A stretch of 64,000 nt of DNA from Sedimentitalea xiamensis (GCF_030164465.1 NZ_JASNJE010000002.1:62001-126000); one strand, 5' to 3'; positions 53,911 through 63,935 are shown, counted from the stretch's first letter. Made by a program: numbers and translations. The notes: generated from the sequence alone by a model not told the origin.

Positions 53911-54732
53911 ATGACGCAGGGTTCAGCAACTGTCGAAAAGGCGTTGGGATTGCTGGATTTTTTCAACGACCGGAACCCGTCGCTCGGGTTGAGCGAACTG
54001 GCGCGCATGGGCGGCCACAACAAGGCCACGGCGCTTCGATTTCTGACCGCGCTCGAATCAAAAGGTTTCGTGGAACGGGACGCGTCCAGCCGGACCTACC
54101 ACATCGGACCGGCCTTTCTTCGCTTCGCCAAAATACGGGCAACCAGTTTTCCCTGGACCGAGGCGGTTTCCGAAACCCTGCGCTGGCTTGTGGACGAAAC
54201 AGGAGAGACCTCGCACGCGTCGGTGCTGGCCGGTGCGGCGCTTGTCAATATCGGCCAGGTCGAAAGCCGCCGGTCCAACAGGGTGATCATCGATCCGGGA
54301 GAAGCTTTGCCGTTTCATGCGACAGCTTCCGGCCTCACCTTCCTCGCCTTTGCCGAACCGGGCTTCGTGGAGCGTGTCCTTTCAAGGGAACTTCGGGCGC
54401 ACACACCCGACACGGACCTTTCACCGGCTCGCATCAGGGAAAAGCTGGCGACCATCCGGTCGTCCGGATGGGGCCGCGCCGAAGGCACCTATGAAGAGGA
54501 TGTCATCGGGTTTGCCGCCCCCTATTTCGACGCCGACAGGGCGGTTTGCGGCGCTGTCGCCGTCGCGATGCCAAGCGCACGCGTCACCAAGGCATCCGAA
54601 ACAATCGTGGTGTCGGCGGTAAAGTCCGCGGCGCGCAAACTGACGGCCGCCCGCGGCGGGCCGACGCCCGATCCCGAAATCGAAAACACGTCCCAGCCGG
54701 ACCCCAAGAAAGAGGACCCTTCCGATGCGTGA
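53911..54732 (+). CDS. IclR-family transcriptional regulator
   Basis: 273 residues from the ATG at 53911 (CAGGAGACGG upstream); the frame is open further upstream without similarity. The N-terminal helix-turn-helix includes LGLSELARMGGHNKATALRFL; the effector domain includes ETGETSHASVLAG and GWGRAEGTYEEDVIGFAAPYFD. Its 3' end overlaps the aminotransferase start by 8 nt. It is divergent from the tctC relic, which it may once have controlled. Confidence 0.87.
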   Translation: MTQGSATVEKALGLLDFFNDRNPSLGLSELARMGGHNKATALRFLTALESKGFVERDASSRTYHIGPAFLRFAKIRATSFPWTEAVSETLRWLVDETGETSHASVLAGAALVNIGQVESRRSNRVIIDPGEALPFHATASGLTFLAFAEPGFVERVLSRELRAHTPDTDLSPARIREKLATIRSSGWGRAEGTYEEDVIGFAAPYFDADRAVCGAVAVAMPSARVTKASETIVVSAVKSAARKLTAARGGPTPDPEIENTSQPDPKKEDPSDA

Positions 54733-56089
54733 TCACAACTTCCTGATCGAAAACAACACCAAGCACCTGTGGCAACCGATGGCGCATCCGGCCGAAGCCA
54801 GGGCCAACCCGCCGAAGATCATCGTCGGCGCCGAAGGCGTGCGCATCACGGATGTCCATGGCCAGTCGGTGATCGACGCGGTCGGTGGCCTCTGGAACGC
54901 GAACCTCGGCTATTCCTGCGAACCGATCAAACGGGCGATCGCAGATCAGTTGCAGGTGCTGCCCTACTATTCGTCCTTCCGCGGTTCGATGCCGGGTCCG
55001 GCCATCGAACTCGCCGCCAAACTGCGGGAATGGTTCGAACCGGACGGGCTTGTCCGGGTGTTTTTCACCTCCGGCGGGTCCGACAGTGTGGATACCTCTT
55101 TGAAGCTGGCCCGCCAGTATCACAAGATCCGGGGCGAACACGGCCGCACGAAGTTCATCTCCTTCAAGAAAGGCTATCACGGCACCCATTGGGGCGGCGC
55201 ATCGGTCAACGGAAACAAGAACTTCCGTCACAATTATGAACCCCTGCTGCCGGGCTGCATTCACATTCCGGCCCCCTACCCTTATCGTAACCCTTTCGGT
55301 GAAACCGATCCGGCGCGGCTTGCGGACCTGATCGCGGCCATTCTCGAAGACGAAATCGCGTTCAACGGCGCCGATACGATTGCCGCCTTCATCATGGAGC
55401 CGATCCTCGGCGCGGGCGGGGTGATTCCGCCCCATCCGTCGCTGATGCCGAAGATCCGCGAGATCTGCGACCGCAATGGCATCCTGTTGATCGCGGATGA
55501 AATCATCACCGCCTTCGGGCGCACCGGCGCCTGGACAGGCTCGCGGCTCTGGGGCGTGCAACCGGACATGGCCTGCTTCGCCAAGGCGATCACCAATTCC
55601 TATTTCCCCTTCGGCGTGGTCATGATCGCCGAAAGGATGGTGGACGCCTTCGAGTCCTCGGACGCCAGATCCGCGAACATCGCCACGGGCTACACCTATT
55701 CCGGTCATCCGGTCGGCGCGGCCGCCGGTCTGGCCACCCTCGCCGAAACCCGGCGCCTGAACGTGCCGGTCAATGCCGCGGCGCGGGGCGCGCAGCTCTT
55801 TGAAGGCGCAAAGGCGCTGATGGCGAAACACGAGTTGATCGGCGACGTCCGGGGCGGTCACGGGCTGATGATAGGCATCGAATGCGTTTCCGACCGCGCC
55901 ACCAAGACGCCGGCCACTGGCCCCGCCATGGGCATTGTCTCGGAAACCACCTATCAGAACGGCGTCATGATCCGGGTTTCCGGTCCGAACATCATCCTCT
56001 CCCCACCCCTGGTGATTTCCGGGGAGGACTGCACCGCCATCCTGGACGCGCTGGACGCGGGTTTCAGCGCCGCCGCCGCACTGGCCTAG
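54725..56089 (+). CDS. Class III aminotransferase (PLP)
   Basis: 454 residues. The PLP site is readable: FTSGGSDSVDTSLKLA phosphate loop, KGYHGTHWGG, Asp in LLIADEIITAFGRTG, and the PLP lysine in MACFAKAITNSYFP. It resembles omega-amino acid:pyruvate aminotransferases. The amino donor is not readable from sequence. It overlaps iclR and is followed after 57 nt by the UPF0261 gene, so the three form one unit. Confidence 0.85.
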   Translation: MRDHNFLIENNTKHLWQPMAHPAEARANPPKIIVGAEGVRITDVHGQSVIDAVGGLWNANLGYSCEPIKRAIADQLQVLPYYSSFRGSMPGPAIELAAKLREWFEPDGLVRVFFTSGGSDSVDTSLKLARQYHKIRGEHGRTKFISFKKGYHGTHWGGASVNGNKNFRHNYEPLLPGCIHIPAPYPYRNPFGETDPARLADLIAAILEDEIAFNGADTIAAFIMEPILGAGGVIPPHPSLMPKIREICDRNGILLIADEIITAFGRTGAWTGSRLWGVQPDMACFAKAITNSYFPFGVVMIAERMVDAFESSDARSANIATGYTYSGHPVGAAAGLATLAETRRLNVPVNAAARGAQLFEGAKALMAKHELIGDVRGGHGLMIGIECVSDRATKTPATGPAMGIVSETTYQNGVMIRVSGPNIILSPPLVISGEDCTAILDALDAGFSAAAALA

Positions 56090-56146
56090 GAAGATCACCG
56101 GTTGCGGCGGCTTCGGTCGCCCCGACCGACAGGGAGGAAACACACG

Positions 56147-57409
56147 ATGGACAGGACAATTCTGCTCCTGGGCACCGGCGACACGAAATCGGATGAAATG
56201 CAGTTCCTCGCCGATTGCATCAAGGCGCAGGGCGGAACGGTGGTCGTGATGGATGTCGGCGTGATCGGCGATCCGACTTGCCAGGTCGATATCTCCCGCC
56301 ACGACGTCGCCAGGGCCGCCAGGACCGACAATGCGGCCATCGTCGCCCTCGGCGACGAAAACAAGGCGATGACCAAGACCTCCGAAGGTGCGGCCACGCT
56401 CGCCAGGGCTTTGTGCGAGGAAGGCAGGGTTCACGGGGTGCTGATCCTGGGCGGCACCATGGGAACGGACCTTGCCCTGGATGTCTGCGAAGCCCTGCCC
56501 CTGGGCTTTCCCAAGGTCATCCTGACAACGGTCGCGTTTTCCCCGCTTCTGCCGCCGGACCGGATCAGTCCCGACGTCATGATGGTCCTCTGGGCCGGCG
56601 GTCTCTATGGGCTGAACACCGTGTGCCGCATGTCGCTGTCACAGGCCGCGGGCGCGGTTCTGGGCGCGGCGCGCGCCGCGGGCGCGGTTCTGGGCGCGGC
56701 GCGCGCCGCGGTCACGGCGGCGGTCGGGAAACCGACGATCGGCATGACGTCTCTTGGCAGCGCCTCGTTGAAATACATGAAACGCCTGAAGCCCGCCCTT
56801 GAAGCGCGTGGATTCGAACTGGCCGTGTTTCACACCACCGGCATGGGCGGACGGGCCTTTGAGACCCTGGCGGCGCGAGGGGCCTTTGCCTGCGTCATGG
56901 ATTTTTCGCTGGTCGAGGTGTCCAATGATCTGCTCGGCTCGGTCGTGAGCGCGGGACGGGACCGGATGACCGCCGCCGGCGCCGCCGGAATTCCGCAGAT
57001 CATCGCGCCCGGCGGTGTCAGCCTGATCGACATGCGCACATGGGCTGAGCCGCCCGCCGGACTCGGAACGCGCGAGGTTCATGCGCACAACCGGTTGATC
57101 GCATGCGCCTTGATGAACACGGACGAAAAGATCCTGGCGGCCAGGGCGATTGCGGCCAAGGCAAACGCGGCAAAGGGCGCGACACGGGTCGTGATGCCAA
57201 TGGGCGGCATCGACGAATGGGACCGTCCGGGCGGCCCCTTCCACGACCCGGAGGGATTGCAGGCATTCGCGAAGACCCTCCGGGATTCCACCGCATCCGA
57301 CCGGTTCGAGATCATCGAGGCGCATATCAACGATGCCGCCTTCGCGGATCGCGTGCTGGCGATACTCGATGCATGGCTCGCGGACGGCACCGTGGCCCGC
57401 CCCGGCTGA
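56147..57409 (+). CDS. UPF0261 (Tm-1-like) protein with a 10-residue tandem duplication
   Basis: 420 residues from the ATG at 56147 (AGGGAGGAA upstream). ILLLGTGDTKSDEM near the N-terminus and the LILGGTMGTDLALDV motif match UPF0261/Tm-1, a two-domain ATP-binding family whose plant member inhibits viral replication. Bacterial members often accompany a TIM-barrel partner, which is not found here. Residues AAGAVLGAAR occur twice in tandem around 167-186. Function unknown. Confidence 0.8.
   Translation: MDRTILLLGTGDTKSDEMQFLADCIKAQGGTVVVMDVGVIGDPTCQVDISRHDVARAARTDNAAIVALGDENKAMTKTSEGAATLARALCEEGRVHGVLILGGTMGTDLALDVCEALPLGFPKVILTTVAFSPLLPPDRISPDVMMVLWAGGLYGLNTVCRMSLSQAAGAVLGAARAAGAVLGAARAAVTAAVGKPTIGMTSLGSASLKYMKRLKPALEARGFELAVFHTTGMGGRAFETLAARGAFACVMDFSLVEVSNDLLGSVVSAGRDRMTAAGAAGIPQIIAPGGVSLIDMRTWAEPPAGLGTREVHAHNRLIACALMNTDEKILAARAIAAKANAAKGATRVVMPMGGIDEWDRPGGPFHDPEGLQAFAKTLRDSTASDRFEIIEAHINDAAFADRVLAILDAWLADGTVARPG
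56645..56710 (+). repeat. 30-bp direct tandem duplication in the UPF0261 gene
   Basis: Two identical 30-bp copies (56645-56674 and 56675-56704) plus six bases of a third. The duplication keeps the frame and adds one extra AAGAVLGAAR unit. The repeat is very GC-rich (GCCGCGGGCGCGG), which favours replication slippage; an assembly artefact is possible. Confidence 0.9.
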
Positions 57410-57612
57410 TCGAACGACCCGGACCGCAGGATATCCGGTTCCGGGACCGGATGCTTCCAAAACGATGGGCGGGGCCTCGTGGCGGTCGCGGCGGGTGTCC
57501 GGCCTCCGGCGCGCTCGCGGTGCTTTGCCGCGCGCCATGCGGAGGCCGGAAGGCAAAGGTTCGGCGGCGGCGGTCAAAATACCCGCCGGAGCCGGCTGTC
57601 ATTGGCGGCGGT

Positions 57613-58077
57613 TCAGCGTGCAGCCTCGTCTTCGGCGGTGATTTCAGCCTGAATCTGGCGTTCGCGGTCCGGCCATTGCGATTTGATCCAGGCCAGCACG
57701 TCCCGAATTTCGGCCTCGGAGTGGGTTTCGGCGAAGCCGGGCATGTCGCTCTCATAGCCGCCCCCGATCACCGCCGAGGCCCCGCGCAGGGTGATGTCCA
57801 GCAGAACCCGGTCCGGATGATGCCATGTGTGTCCCGTCCTGTCGTGAGGCGGCGCCGGCAGACGGCCATCAGGTCCCGGCGAACGCCAATCCGCCTGCCC
57901 TTCCAGGTCCGCGCCATGACAGGATGCGCAGGCCTCGGCATAGATGGCCGCCCCGCGCGCCAGGTCCGGCGCGTATGCGCCTCCCTCGGGCAGGCTGCGG
58001 GCGTCAGGCAGCAGCAGCCAGACGCCTGCCGCCGCCGCGACCAGCGCCGCGACGCCGAGAACCGCCCACGCCCTCAC
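57613..58077 (-). CDS. Membrane-anchored class I cytochrome c
   Basis: 154 residues. An uncleaved N-terminal hydrophobic anchor ([19 protein letters not shown]), a heme-binding CASCH (about 50-54) and an MPGF segment with the likely Met ligand. The protein is periplasmic. It overlaps the P-type ATPase stop by 4 nt and is thus part of the copper island; electron transfer linked to copper oxidation is a guess. Confidence 0.85.
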   Translation of the reverse strand: MRAWAVLGVAALVAAAAGVWLLLPDARSLPEGGAYAPDLARGAAIYAEACASCHGADLEGQADWRSPGPDGRLPAPPHDRTGHTWHHPDRVLLDITLRGASAVIGGGYESDMPGFAETHSEAEIRDVLAWIKSQWPDRERQIQAEITAEDEAAR

Positions 58078-60512
58078 AGCTCCAGCCTCCGCAGCCGCAA
58101 TGAATTGCCGATGACGGACACCGACGAAAGGCTCATCGCAGCGGCGGCGACCATCGGCGACAGCAGGACTCCGAAGACCGGAAACAGGATCCCGGCGGCC
58201 ACCGGCACGCCGGCAGCGTTATAGACAAAGGCAAAGAACAGGTTCTGGCGGATGTTGCGCATGGTCGCATGCGCCAGCCTGCGCGCACGGACGATGGCGC
58301 GGAGATCGCCGCGCACCAGCGTCACCCCGGCGCTTTCCACCGCGACATCCGCCCCGGTGCCCATCGCGATCCCCACATCGGCCTTCGCAAGCGCGGGCGC
58401 ATCGTTGACACCGTCCCCGGCCATGGCGACGGCACGCCCTTCGGCCTGGAAATCCGCGATCAGGGCGGCCTTGTCCTCTGGCGACACATTGGCGCGAATC
58501 TCGTCGATTCCCAGTTCCCGGCCGACCGCCTCTGCCGTCCGCTGGCTGTCGCCGGTGGCCATGACGATCTTCAAACCGGCCTCCTGCAGAGCGCGGATCG
58601 CGACCGCGGCAGTCTCCTTGATCTGGTCGGATACGGCGACGATCCCGATGAGCTTGCCGTCCGACGCCAAAAACATCGCGGTCTTTCCCGCATCCTGGAA
58701 TTCATCGAGCCGCGCCTGCGCCGGTGCCGGATCGATCCCCAGATCGGTCATCAGGCCGGCGTTGCCCAGCGCCGTGCTTTGGCCGTCGATCACGCCGCGC
58801 ACCCCCTTGCCGGTCACGGCATCGAAATCCGCCGCGGTCAGGTGCGCGACCCCGCGGGATTCGGCCGCTCCCAATATGGCTTCGGCCAGCGGATGTTCAG
58901 AGCCGCGCTCCAGAGCAGCCGCGAGGGCGAGGATATGATCCTCGTCGTGATCTTGCAGCGCGACGACATCGGTCAGGCTCGGGCGTCCCTGCGTCAGCGT
59001 GCCGGTCTTGTCGAGCACCAGCACATCGACCGCCGCGAACCGTTCGAGCGCCTCGGCGTCGCGGATCAGCACCCCCGCCTGCGCGCCCCGCCCGGTCGCC
59101 ACCATGATCGACATGGGCGTCGCCAGGCCCAGCGCACAGGGACAGGCGATGATCAGCACGCTGACGGCCGCAACCACCGCATAGCCCAGCGGCGGCGGCG
59201 GTCCGAAAGCCATCCAGGCGACGAAGGCGGCGACGGCGGCAACGATCACCGCCGGCACGAAATAGCCCGCGACCTTGTCCGCGAGCGCCTGGATAGGCGC
59301 ACGCGATCGCTGCGCCTGGGCGACCATGGCGACAATCCTGCTCAGCACCGTGTCGGCACCGACCGCGCCTGCCTTCATCACGAAGGACCCGGTCTTGTTC
59401 AGGGTCCCTCCGGTCACGGGATCCCCGACGGTCTTTTCCACCGGAATCGGTTCGCCGGTCAGCATGCTTTCATCGACGGAGGAACGCCCCTCCACGACGG
59501 TTCCGTCCACCGGCACCGCCTCTCCCGGTCGCACCCGAAGGCGGTCATCCCTGCGCAGGGCGTCAAGCGGCACGTCCTCTTCGCCGGTGTCGGTGACGCG
59601 CCGCGCGGTCTTTGGCGCGAGATCCATCAGCGCGCGGATCGCGTCGCCGGTTCGGTCGCGGGCGGTCAGTTCCATCACCTGCCCGACCAGAACCAGGATC
59701 AGGATCACCGCCGACGCCTCGAAATAGAGCGGCGGACCATGATCGTCTTGCAGGCTGTCGGGAAATATCCCCGGCAACAGCAACGACACAAGGCTGAACC
59801 CGTAGGCCGCGCCGGTGCCGATCGCGATCAGGGTCCACATGTTGAGGTTGCCGGTCACGATGGACGACCAGCCGCGCTTGAAGAACGGCCGCGCCACCCA
59901 GACCACGACGGGCGTCGCCAGCAGGAATTGCAGCCAGCGCACGGTGCCATGACCCAACCAGTCCGCGGTCGGAAGGCCAAGCATCCCGCCCATCTCAAGC
60001 ACCATCACCGCAAGCGCCAGCGGCGCGCCGAACCAGAGCCGGCGCCGGAAATCGACCAGTTCCGGGTTCGGCCCGGATCCGGCGGAAGGCATCGTCGGTT
60101 CCAGCGCCATTCCGCAGATCGGGCATTCTCCGGGTCCATCCTGCACGATCTCGGGATGCATCGGACAGGTATAGAGCATGCCTTCGGGCATCGGCTCCGG
60201 CGCGGTCCTGTCCGCCGAATAGTCATCCGGCGCGGCCACGAACCTGTCCTGGCAACGCGCCGAACAGAAATAGATTGGCTGACCCGCATGTTTCGTCACG
60301 TGCCGTGCGGTCGCGCGGTTCACGGTCATGCCGCAGACCGGGTCCTTGGCCTCGATATAGGCGTCCGGATCCGCCCGGAACCTGGATCGGCACCCGTCAT
60401 GGCAGAAATGATAGACATGCCCGTCATGCTCAAGACCGGGCTTGCCGGCCTCCGGATCGACGGTCATTCCGCAGACTGGATCGCGAATAACGGTATCGGC
60501 AATATCTGGCAT
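58074..60512 (-). CDS. Copper-type P1B ATPase with three N-terminal metal-binding modules
   Basis: 812 residues from the ATG at 60512 (AGAGGGAGTCCC upstream). Two YHS/TRASH-like modules (DPVCGMTV repeated, near 10 and 56, with CHDGC and CSARC) and a heavy-metal-binding YTCPMHPE...CPICGM module (about 112-137) come first. The pump core has CPC in [28 protein letters not shown] and GDGVND. It exports Cu(I) or a similar ion. It is preceded by the DUF305 gene and followed by the cytochrome. Confidence 0.92.
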   Translation of the reverse strand: MPDIADTVIRDPVCGMTVDPEAGKPGLEHDGHVYHFCHDGCRSRFRADPDAYIEAKDPVCGMTVNRATARHVTKHAGQPIYFCSARCQDRFVAAPDDYSADRTAPEPMPEGMLYTCPMHPEIVQDGPGECPICGMALEPTMPSAGSGPNPELVDFRRRLWFGAPLALAVMVLEMGGMLGLPTADWLGHGTVRWLQFLLATPVVVWVARPFFKRGWSSIVTGNLNMWTLIAIGTGAAYGFSLVSLLLPGIFPDSLQDDHGPPLYFEASAVILILVLVGQVMELTARDRTGDAIRALMDLAPKTARRVTDTGEEDVPLDALRRDDRLRVRPGEAVPVDGTVVEGRSSVDESMLTGEPIPVEKTVGDPVTGGTLNKTGSFVMKAGAVGADTVLSRIVAMVAQAQRSRAPIQALADKVAGYFVPAVIVAAVAAFVAWMAFGPPPPLGYAVVAAVSVLIIACPCALGLATPMSIMVATGRGAQAGVLIRDAEALERFAAVDVLVLDKTGTLTQGRPSLTDVVALQDHDEDHILALAAALERGSEHPLAEAILGAAESRGVAHLTAADFDAVTGKGVRGVIDGQSTALGNAGLMTDLGIDPAPAQARLDEFQDAGKTAMFLASDGKLIGIVAVSDQIKETAAVAIRALQEAGLKIVMATGDSQRTAEAVGRELGIDEIRANVSPEDKAALIADFQAEGRAVAMAGDGVNDAPALAKADVGIAMGTGADVAVESAGVTLVRGDLRAIVRARRLAHATMRNIRQNLFFAFVYNAAGVPVAAGILFPVFGVLLSPMVAAAAMSLSSVSVIGNSLRLRRLEL

Positions 60513-60571
60513 GGACGGGACTCCCTCTGGGAGCGACTCTAGGGGTTCCAGTCGCTGGAAGGTCAAGCCCG

Positions 60572-61048
60572 TTATTGCCCGTCGATCTCGGGGGTCGCGG
60601 GTGCTCCACCCTGAAGGTCGGCGATCAGGGCTTCCATCTCGGCGATTTCCAGCCGTTGCGCCTCGATGATCTCGTCCGCCAGCCGCCGTACGCGGGGATC
60701 GGATATGCCGGCCCGCTCGCTGGTCAGGATGGCGATCGAATGGTGCGGGATCATCGCCCGCATCCAGGATACGTCCTGCACCGTGACCTGGGACCGGACG
60801 AGGGACAGCGAAACCGCAAAGATCAGGAGGCTCGCCCCGACGATGGCCAGGTTGAGCCGCCGGTTCCGATACATTTCCCGCATGAACAGCAGCATGATCA
60901 CCGCCATGACCGCGCCCATGCCAACCGCCATATAGACGCGGATTTCGCTGAACCGGACATGGGAAAAAGCGTAGCTGTTCAGATACATGAGGCCAAACAT
61001 CACGATCGTCGAGGTGGCGATCATGGCAAGAAATCGGGGATAGGTCAT
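60572..61048 (-). CDS. DUF305 protein with N-terminal membrane segments
   Basis: 158 residues from the ATG at 61048 (AAGGAGACAAAG upstream); the open frame extends to 61225 but overlaps the divergent merR gene. Three hydrophobic segments fill residues 1-75, then the DUF305 domain with [17 protein letters not shown] (His pair as likely metal ligands). DUF305 proteins often sit beside copper ATPases. First gene of the copper operon. Confidence 0.85.
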   Translation of the reverse strand: MTYPRFLAMIATSTIVMFGLMYLNSYAFSHVRFSEIRVYMAVGMGAVMAVIMLLFMREMYRNRRLNLAIVGASLLIFAVSLSLVRSQVTVQDVSWMRAMIPHHSIAILTSERAGISDPRVRRLADEIIEAQRLEIAEMEALIADLQGGAPATPEIDGQ

Positions 61049-61098
61049 TCTTTGTCTCCTTCTTTCTGCTGCGGATCGATGGCCGGCAATGGGCGCCG

Positions 61099-61123
61099 GA
61101 ACATTCCCAAGACTAGAATGTTC
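61099..61123. promoter_or_regulatory. Inverted repeat at the copper-island divergent promoter
   Basis: GAACATTC (61099-61106) and GAATGTTC (61116-61123), a perfect 8-bp dyad with 9 nt between, in the spacer between the DUF305 and cueR-like genes. A TTGACA -35-like hexamer for the merR-type gene follows immediately (61124-61129). The likely binder is the adjacent CueR-type regulator, though its sites usually lie between -35 and -10. Confidence 0.5.
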
Positions 61124-61175
61124 TTGACATTTCTTCAACCGGACGCCCCTAGTGAAGCAATCGGGAGATAACGTC

Positions 61176-61574
61176 ATGAACATCAAGGATGTGGCCGCGG
61201 CCAGTGGTCTGCCCGCCAAGACCATCAGATATTACGAGGAGATCGGGCTTGTCCGCGCCGCACGGGGCGCGAACGGCTATCGTCATTTCTCGGAGAGGGA
61301 CGTCCGGATGCTGTCGTTCCTGAGCCGGGCAAGATCGCTTGGGTTCAGCATCGACGACTGCCGCAGTCTCCTGTCGCTCTACGGCGACCGCGAACGCGCA
61401 AGCGCGGACGTCAAGCGGATCGCCCGCGATCACCTCGGACGGATCGCGGTCAAGATTTCGGAACTCGAAGCGATGCGCAACACCCTGGAAACCCTCGTGA
61501 CCCGCTGCCACGGCGACGACCGGCCCGACTGTCCGATTCTTGAAGACCTCGCCGGGGCAGTCGAACCGGGCTGA
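61176..61574 (+). CDS. cueR: CueR/HmrR-type MerR-family regulator
   Basis: 132 residues from the ATG at 61176 (CGGGAG upstream); a GTG at 61152 is possible but lacks a site. The MerR helix-turn-helix starts MNIKDVAAASGLPAKTIRYY. The metal loop is CHGDDRPDCPIL, the C-x7-C copper signature of CueR. It would activate the divergent DUF305-P1B ATPase-cytochrome operon on Cu(I). Confidence 0.88.
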   Translation: MNIKDVAAASGLPAKTIRYYEEIGLVRAARGANGYRHFSERDVRMLSFLSRARSLGFSIDDCRSLLSLYGDRERASADVKRIARDHLGRIAVKISELEAMRNTLETLVTRCHGDDRPDCPILEDLAGAVEPG

Positions 61575-61674
61575 CAGAACCCGCCTGGCGTGCCCGGACC
61601 GCAATCCGTCACGGCGCGACGGTTCGCCTGGATCGGGTCCGACATGGCAGCGACAGTGCAAACCGAACCCATCG

Positions 61675-62748
61675 TCACATACAGTCCCGCGCGGCGTCTT
61701 CGACCAGTTTCACCAGCGTCGGGTAATGCCGGACCCTTGCCGCCGATTGGGCCGAAACCGCGGAGCCACGGATCACGCGGCCCTTGATGCCATGAAAGAT
61801 CGCCGCCATCCGGAAGAAATTGAACGCGACGTAGAAGTCGTAGTTCGGGATGCAGTCCCGTCCGGTGGCGGAACAGTATTGCGCGACATAATCCGCTTCC
61901 GAAGGAATGTTCAGCCGGGCGAGGTCGGCGTCTCTCAGGCCCGCCACGATATCCGGCGGCATCCGGTACATCATCGCATGATAGGTGAAATCCCCCAGCG
62001 GACTGCCCAGCGTGGACAGTTCCCAGTCCAGCACTGCGATCACGCGCGGCTCGGTCGGGTGGAAGATCAGGTTGTCGCAGCGAAAATCGCCATGAACGAT
62101 GCGCGTATCGCCGCCTTCGGGGATGGCCGCAGGCAACCATTCGATCAGACGGTCCATGCCCGGATCGCGCCCGGCATCGGAATCGGCAAGGTAGGACCGG
62201 CTCCACCGGCTGATCTGCCGTTCAAAGTAGTTTCCGTGGCGGCCATAGTCGCCCAGCCCGGCCTGATCCGGGTCGATGAGATGCAGGCGCGCCAGTGTTG
62301 CGTTCATCGCCGCGAAATAGCGCGGGCGCTCGCCGGTCGGCACATCGGGAAAGGTCGCATCCCAGAAAATGCGGCCTTCCACCATGTCCATGACATAGAA
62401 ACTGCTGCCGATCACGGTCTCGTCGGCACAGAACCCATGCACCCGGGCCACCGGGAAATCCAATGCGGCAAGGGCCGTCAGCACACGGGCTTCGCGATCC
62501 ACCGCATGCGCGCCCTTCGCCAGCGGCCCCGGCGGCTTTCGGCGCAACACATAGGTCTTTCGCGGGGTGACAAGCTGATAGGTCGGGTTCGACTGCCCGC
62601 CCTTGAACTGGCGCACCGACATGGGTCCGGCGAAACCGTCCACATGCGCCGCCATCCAGCGCTCCAGCGCCGGTTCATCCAGCGCGAACCCCGCGCGCAC
62701 CGGTGTCGTGCCGGTGTTCGCCGCAGTGCCCGTGGGGGTCGCGGTCAT
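61675..62748 (-). CDS. Phosphotransferase-family protein (ACAD10-like)
   Basis: 357 residues from the ATG at 62748, which overlaps the acyl-CoA dehydrogenase stop by 4 nt; the longer frame to 62799 runs into that gene. The kinase-like core has YVLRRKPPG, the Brenner motif IVHGDFRCDNLIFH and the VLDWELSTLG metal site. Bacterial members often pair with an acyl-CoA dehydrogenase, as in human ACAD10/11, which act on 4-hydroxy fatty acids. Confidence 0.87.
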   Translation of the reverse strand: MTATPTGTAANTGTTPVRAGFALDEPALERWMAAHVDGFAGPMSVRQFKGGQSNPTYQLVTPRKTYVLRRKPPGPLAKGAHAVDREARVLTALAALDFPVARVHGFCADETVIGSSFYVMDMVEGRIFWDATFPDVPTGERPRYFAAMNATLARLHLIDPDQAGLGDYGRHGNYFERQISRWSRSYLADSDAGRDPGMDRLIEWLPAAIPEGGDTRIVHGDFRCDNLIFHPTEPRVIAVLDWELSTLGSPLGDFTYHAMMYRMPPDIVAGLRDADLARLNIPSEADYVAQYCSATGRDCIPNYDFYVAFNFFRMAAIFHGIKGRVIRGSAVSAQSAARVRHYPTLVKLVEDAARDCM

Positions 62749-63935
62749 GCCATGGTCTCGCGTTTCCAGTCGCGCTTGATCTTCTTGGCGAGACTCCATT
62801 TGTGAACTTCCGTCGGACCGTCATAGATCCGAAAGGCGCGGATTTCGCGAAAAACCTGCTCCACGATCGTATCCGCCGTCACCCCCTGCCCGCCCATGCA
62901 TTGCACGCTCCGGTCCGCCACCCGCATCAGGGCCTCGGACACCGCGACCTTGGCCATCGAGCTTTCCGCCCCGCCCGGCGCGCCGCTGTCGAGCACATCG
63001 GCGCACCAGTAGATCATCAGTTCGGCCTGTTTCAGATCCATCAGGTTTTCGGCCAGCATGAAACCCACGCCTTCATGATCGATCAGGGGCTTGCCAAAGG
63101 CCATGCGGCGGTTGGCATAATCCGTCGCGATCTCATGCGCCCGCACACAGGCCCCCAGCCAGCGCATGCAATGGCTCAGACGCGCCGGCGCCAGGCGGAC
63201 CTGCGCGTATTTGAACCCTTCACCGGACTCGCCCAGCATCTGATCCGCCGGGATGCGCAGATTGTCGATGGTGATCACCGCATGGCCGCCGGGCATGGAA
63301 CTGTCGATGGTGTCCATGACCCGTTCGATCCGGATCGCAGGATCGGGCAGATCGACCAGGAACATGCAGGCCCCGTCGTCGGATTTGGCCATGACGATCC
63401 CCATGCCGGCCCCGTCCGCCCCTGTTATATAGGTCTTGCGGCCATTCACGACCCAATGATTGCCGTCTATCCGGCAAGTGGTCAGCATCATCGACGGGTC
63501 CGACCCCGCGCCGCCGTCCTCGGCCGGTTCGGTCATGAAAAAGGCGGTGCGCATGCTGCCGTCCACCATCCGCGTCAGGAAACGTTCCTTCAGTTCCGGC
63601 GACGCCACCTTGCCCAGAAGGAACATGTTGCCCTCGTCGGGGGCGCAGGTGTGACAGGCCAGCGGCCCGAGCGGCGACAGGCCCGACCGGATCAGCACGG
63701 CGGCGGTTTCGCGCTGTGTCAGGTGGCCCCCATCGTCGAGGATATGCGGTGTCATCACGCCGGCCGCGCGGGCCAGCGCCTTCAGCTCGTCGGCCAGTTC
63801 TTCGGACGGGCCATGTCCCCCGAGACGCGGATCGCGCTCATAGGGCGCGACCGTTTCGCGGACAAAGGTTTCGACCCTGTCGGCAATGTCGAGCACGCGG
63901 GCGGATATGCCTTCTCTTTGCAGCAGTTTACTCAT
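62745..63935 (-). CDS. Acyl-CoA dehydrogenase-family protein
   Basis: 396 residues, FAD enzyme of the ACAD fold. AFFMTEPAEDGGAGSDP (FAD loop), RKTYITGADGAGMG and the C-terminal QCMGGQGVT motif are seen. AGGATGG precedes the start at 63935. The pairing with the phosphotransferase suggests catabolism of hydroxylated fatty acids. Confidence 0.9.
   Translation of the reverse strand: MSKLLQREGISARVLDIADRVETFVRETVAPYERDPRLGGHGPSEELADELKALARAAGVMTPHILDDGGHLTQRETAAVLIRSGLSPLGPLACHTCAPDEGNMFLLGKVASPELKERFLTRMVDGSMRTAFFMTEPAEDGGAGSDPSMMLTTCRIDGNHWVVNGRKTYITGADGAGMGIVMAKSDDGACMFLVDLPDPAIRIERVMDTIDSSMPGGHAVITIDNLRIPADQMLGESGEGFKYAQVRLAPARLSHCMRWLGACVRAHEIATDYANRRMAFGKPLIDHEGVGFMLAENLMDLKQAELMIYWCADVLDSGAPGGAESSMAKVAVSEALMRVADRSVQCMGGQGVTADTIVEQVFREIRAFRIYDGPTEVHKWSLAKKIKRDWKRETMA

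Noticed and set aside
56645-56710. CRISPR or VNTR array
   Set aside because: Only two full units, directly abutting and within a coding frame; it is a tandem duplication.
58269-60542. Plus-strand frame of about 750 codons opposite the P1B ATPase
   Set aside because: Shadow of a gene with intact CPC, DKTGT and GDGVND motifs on the minus strand.
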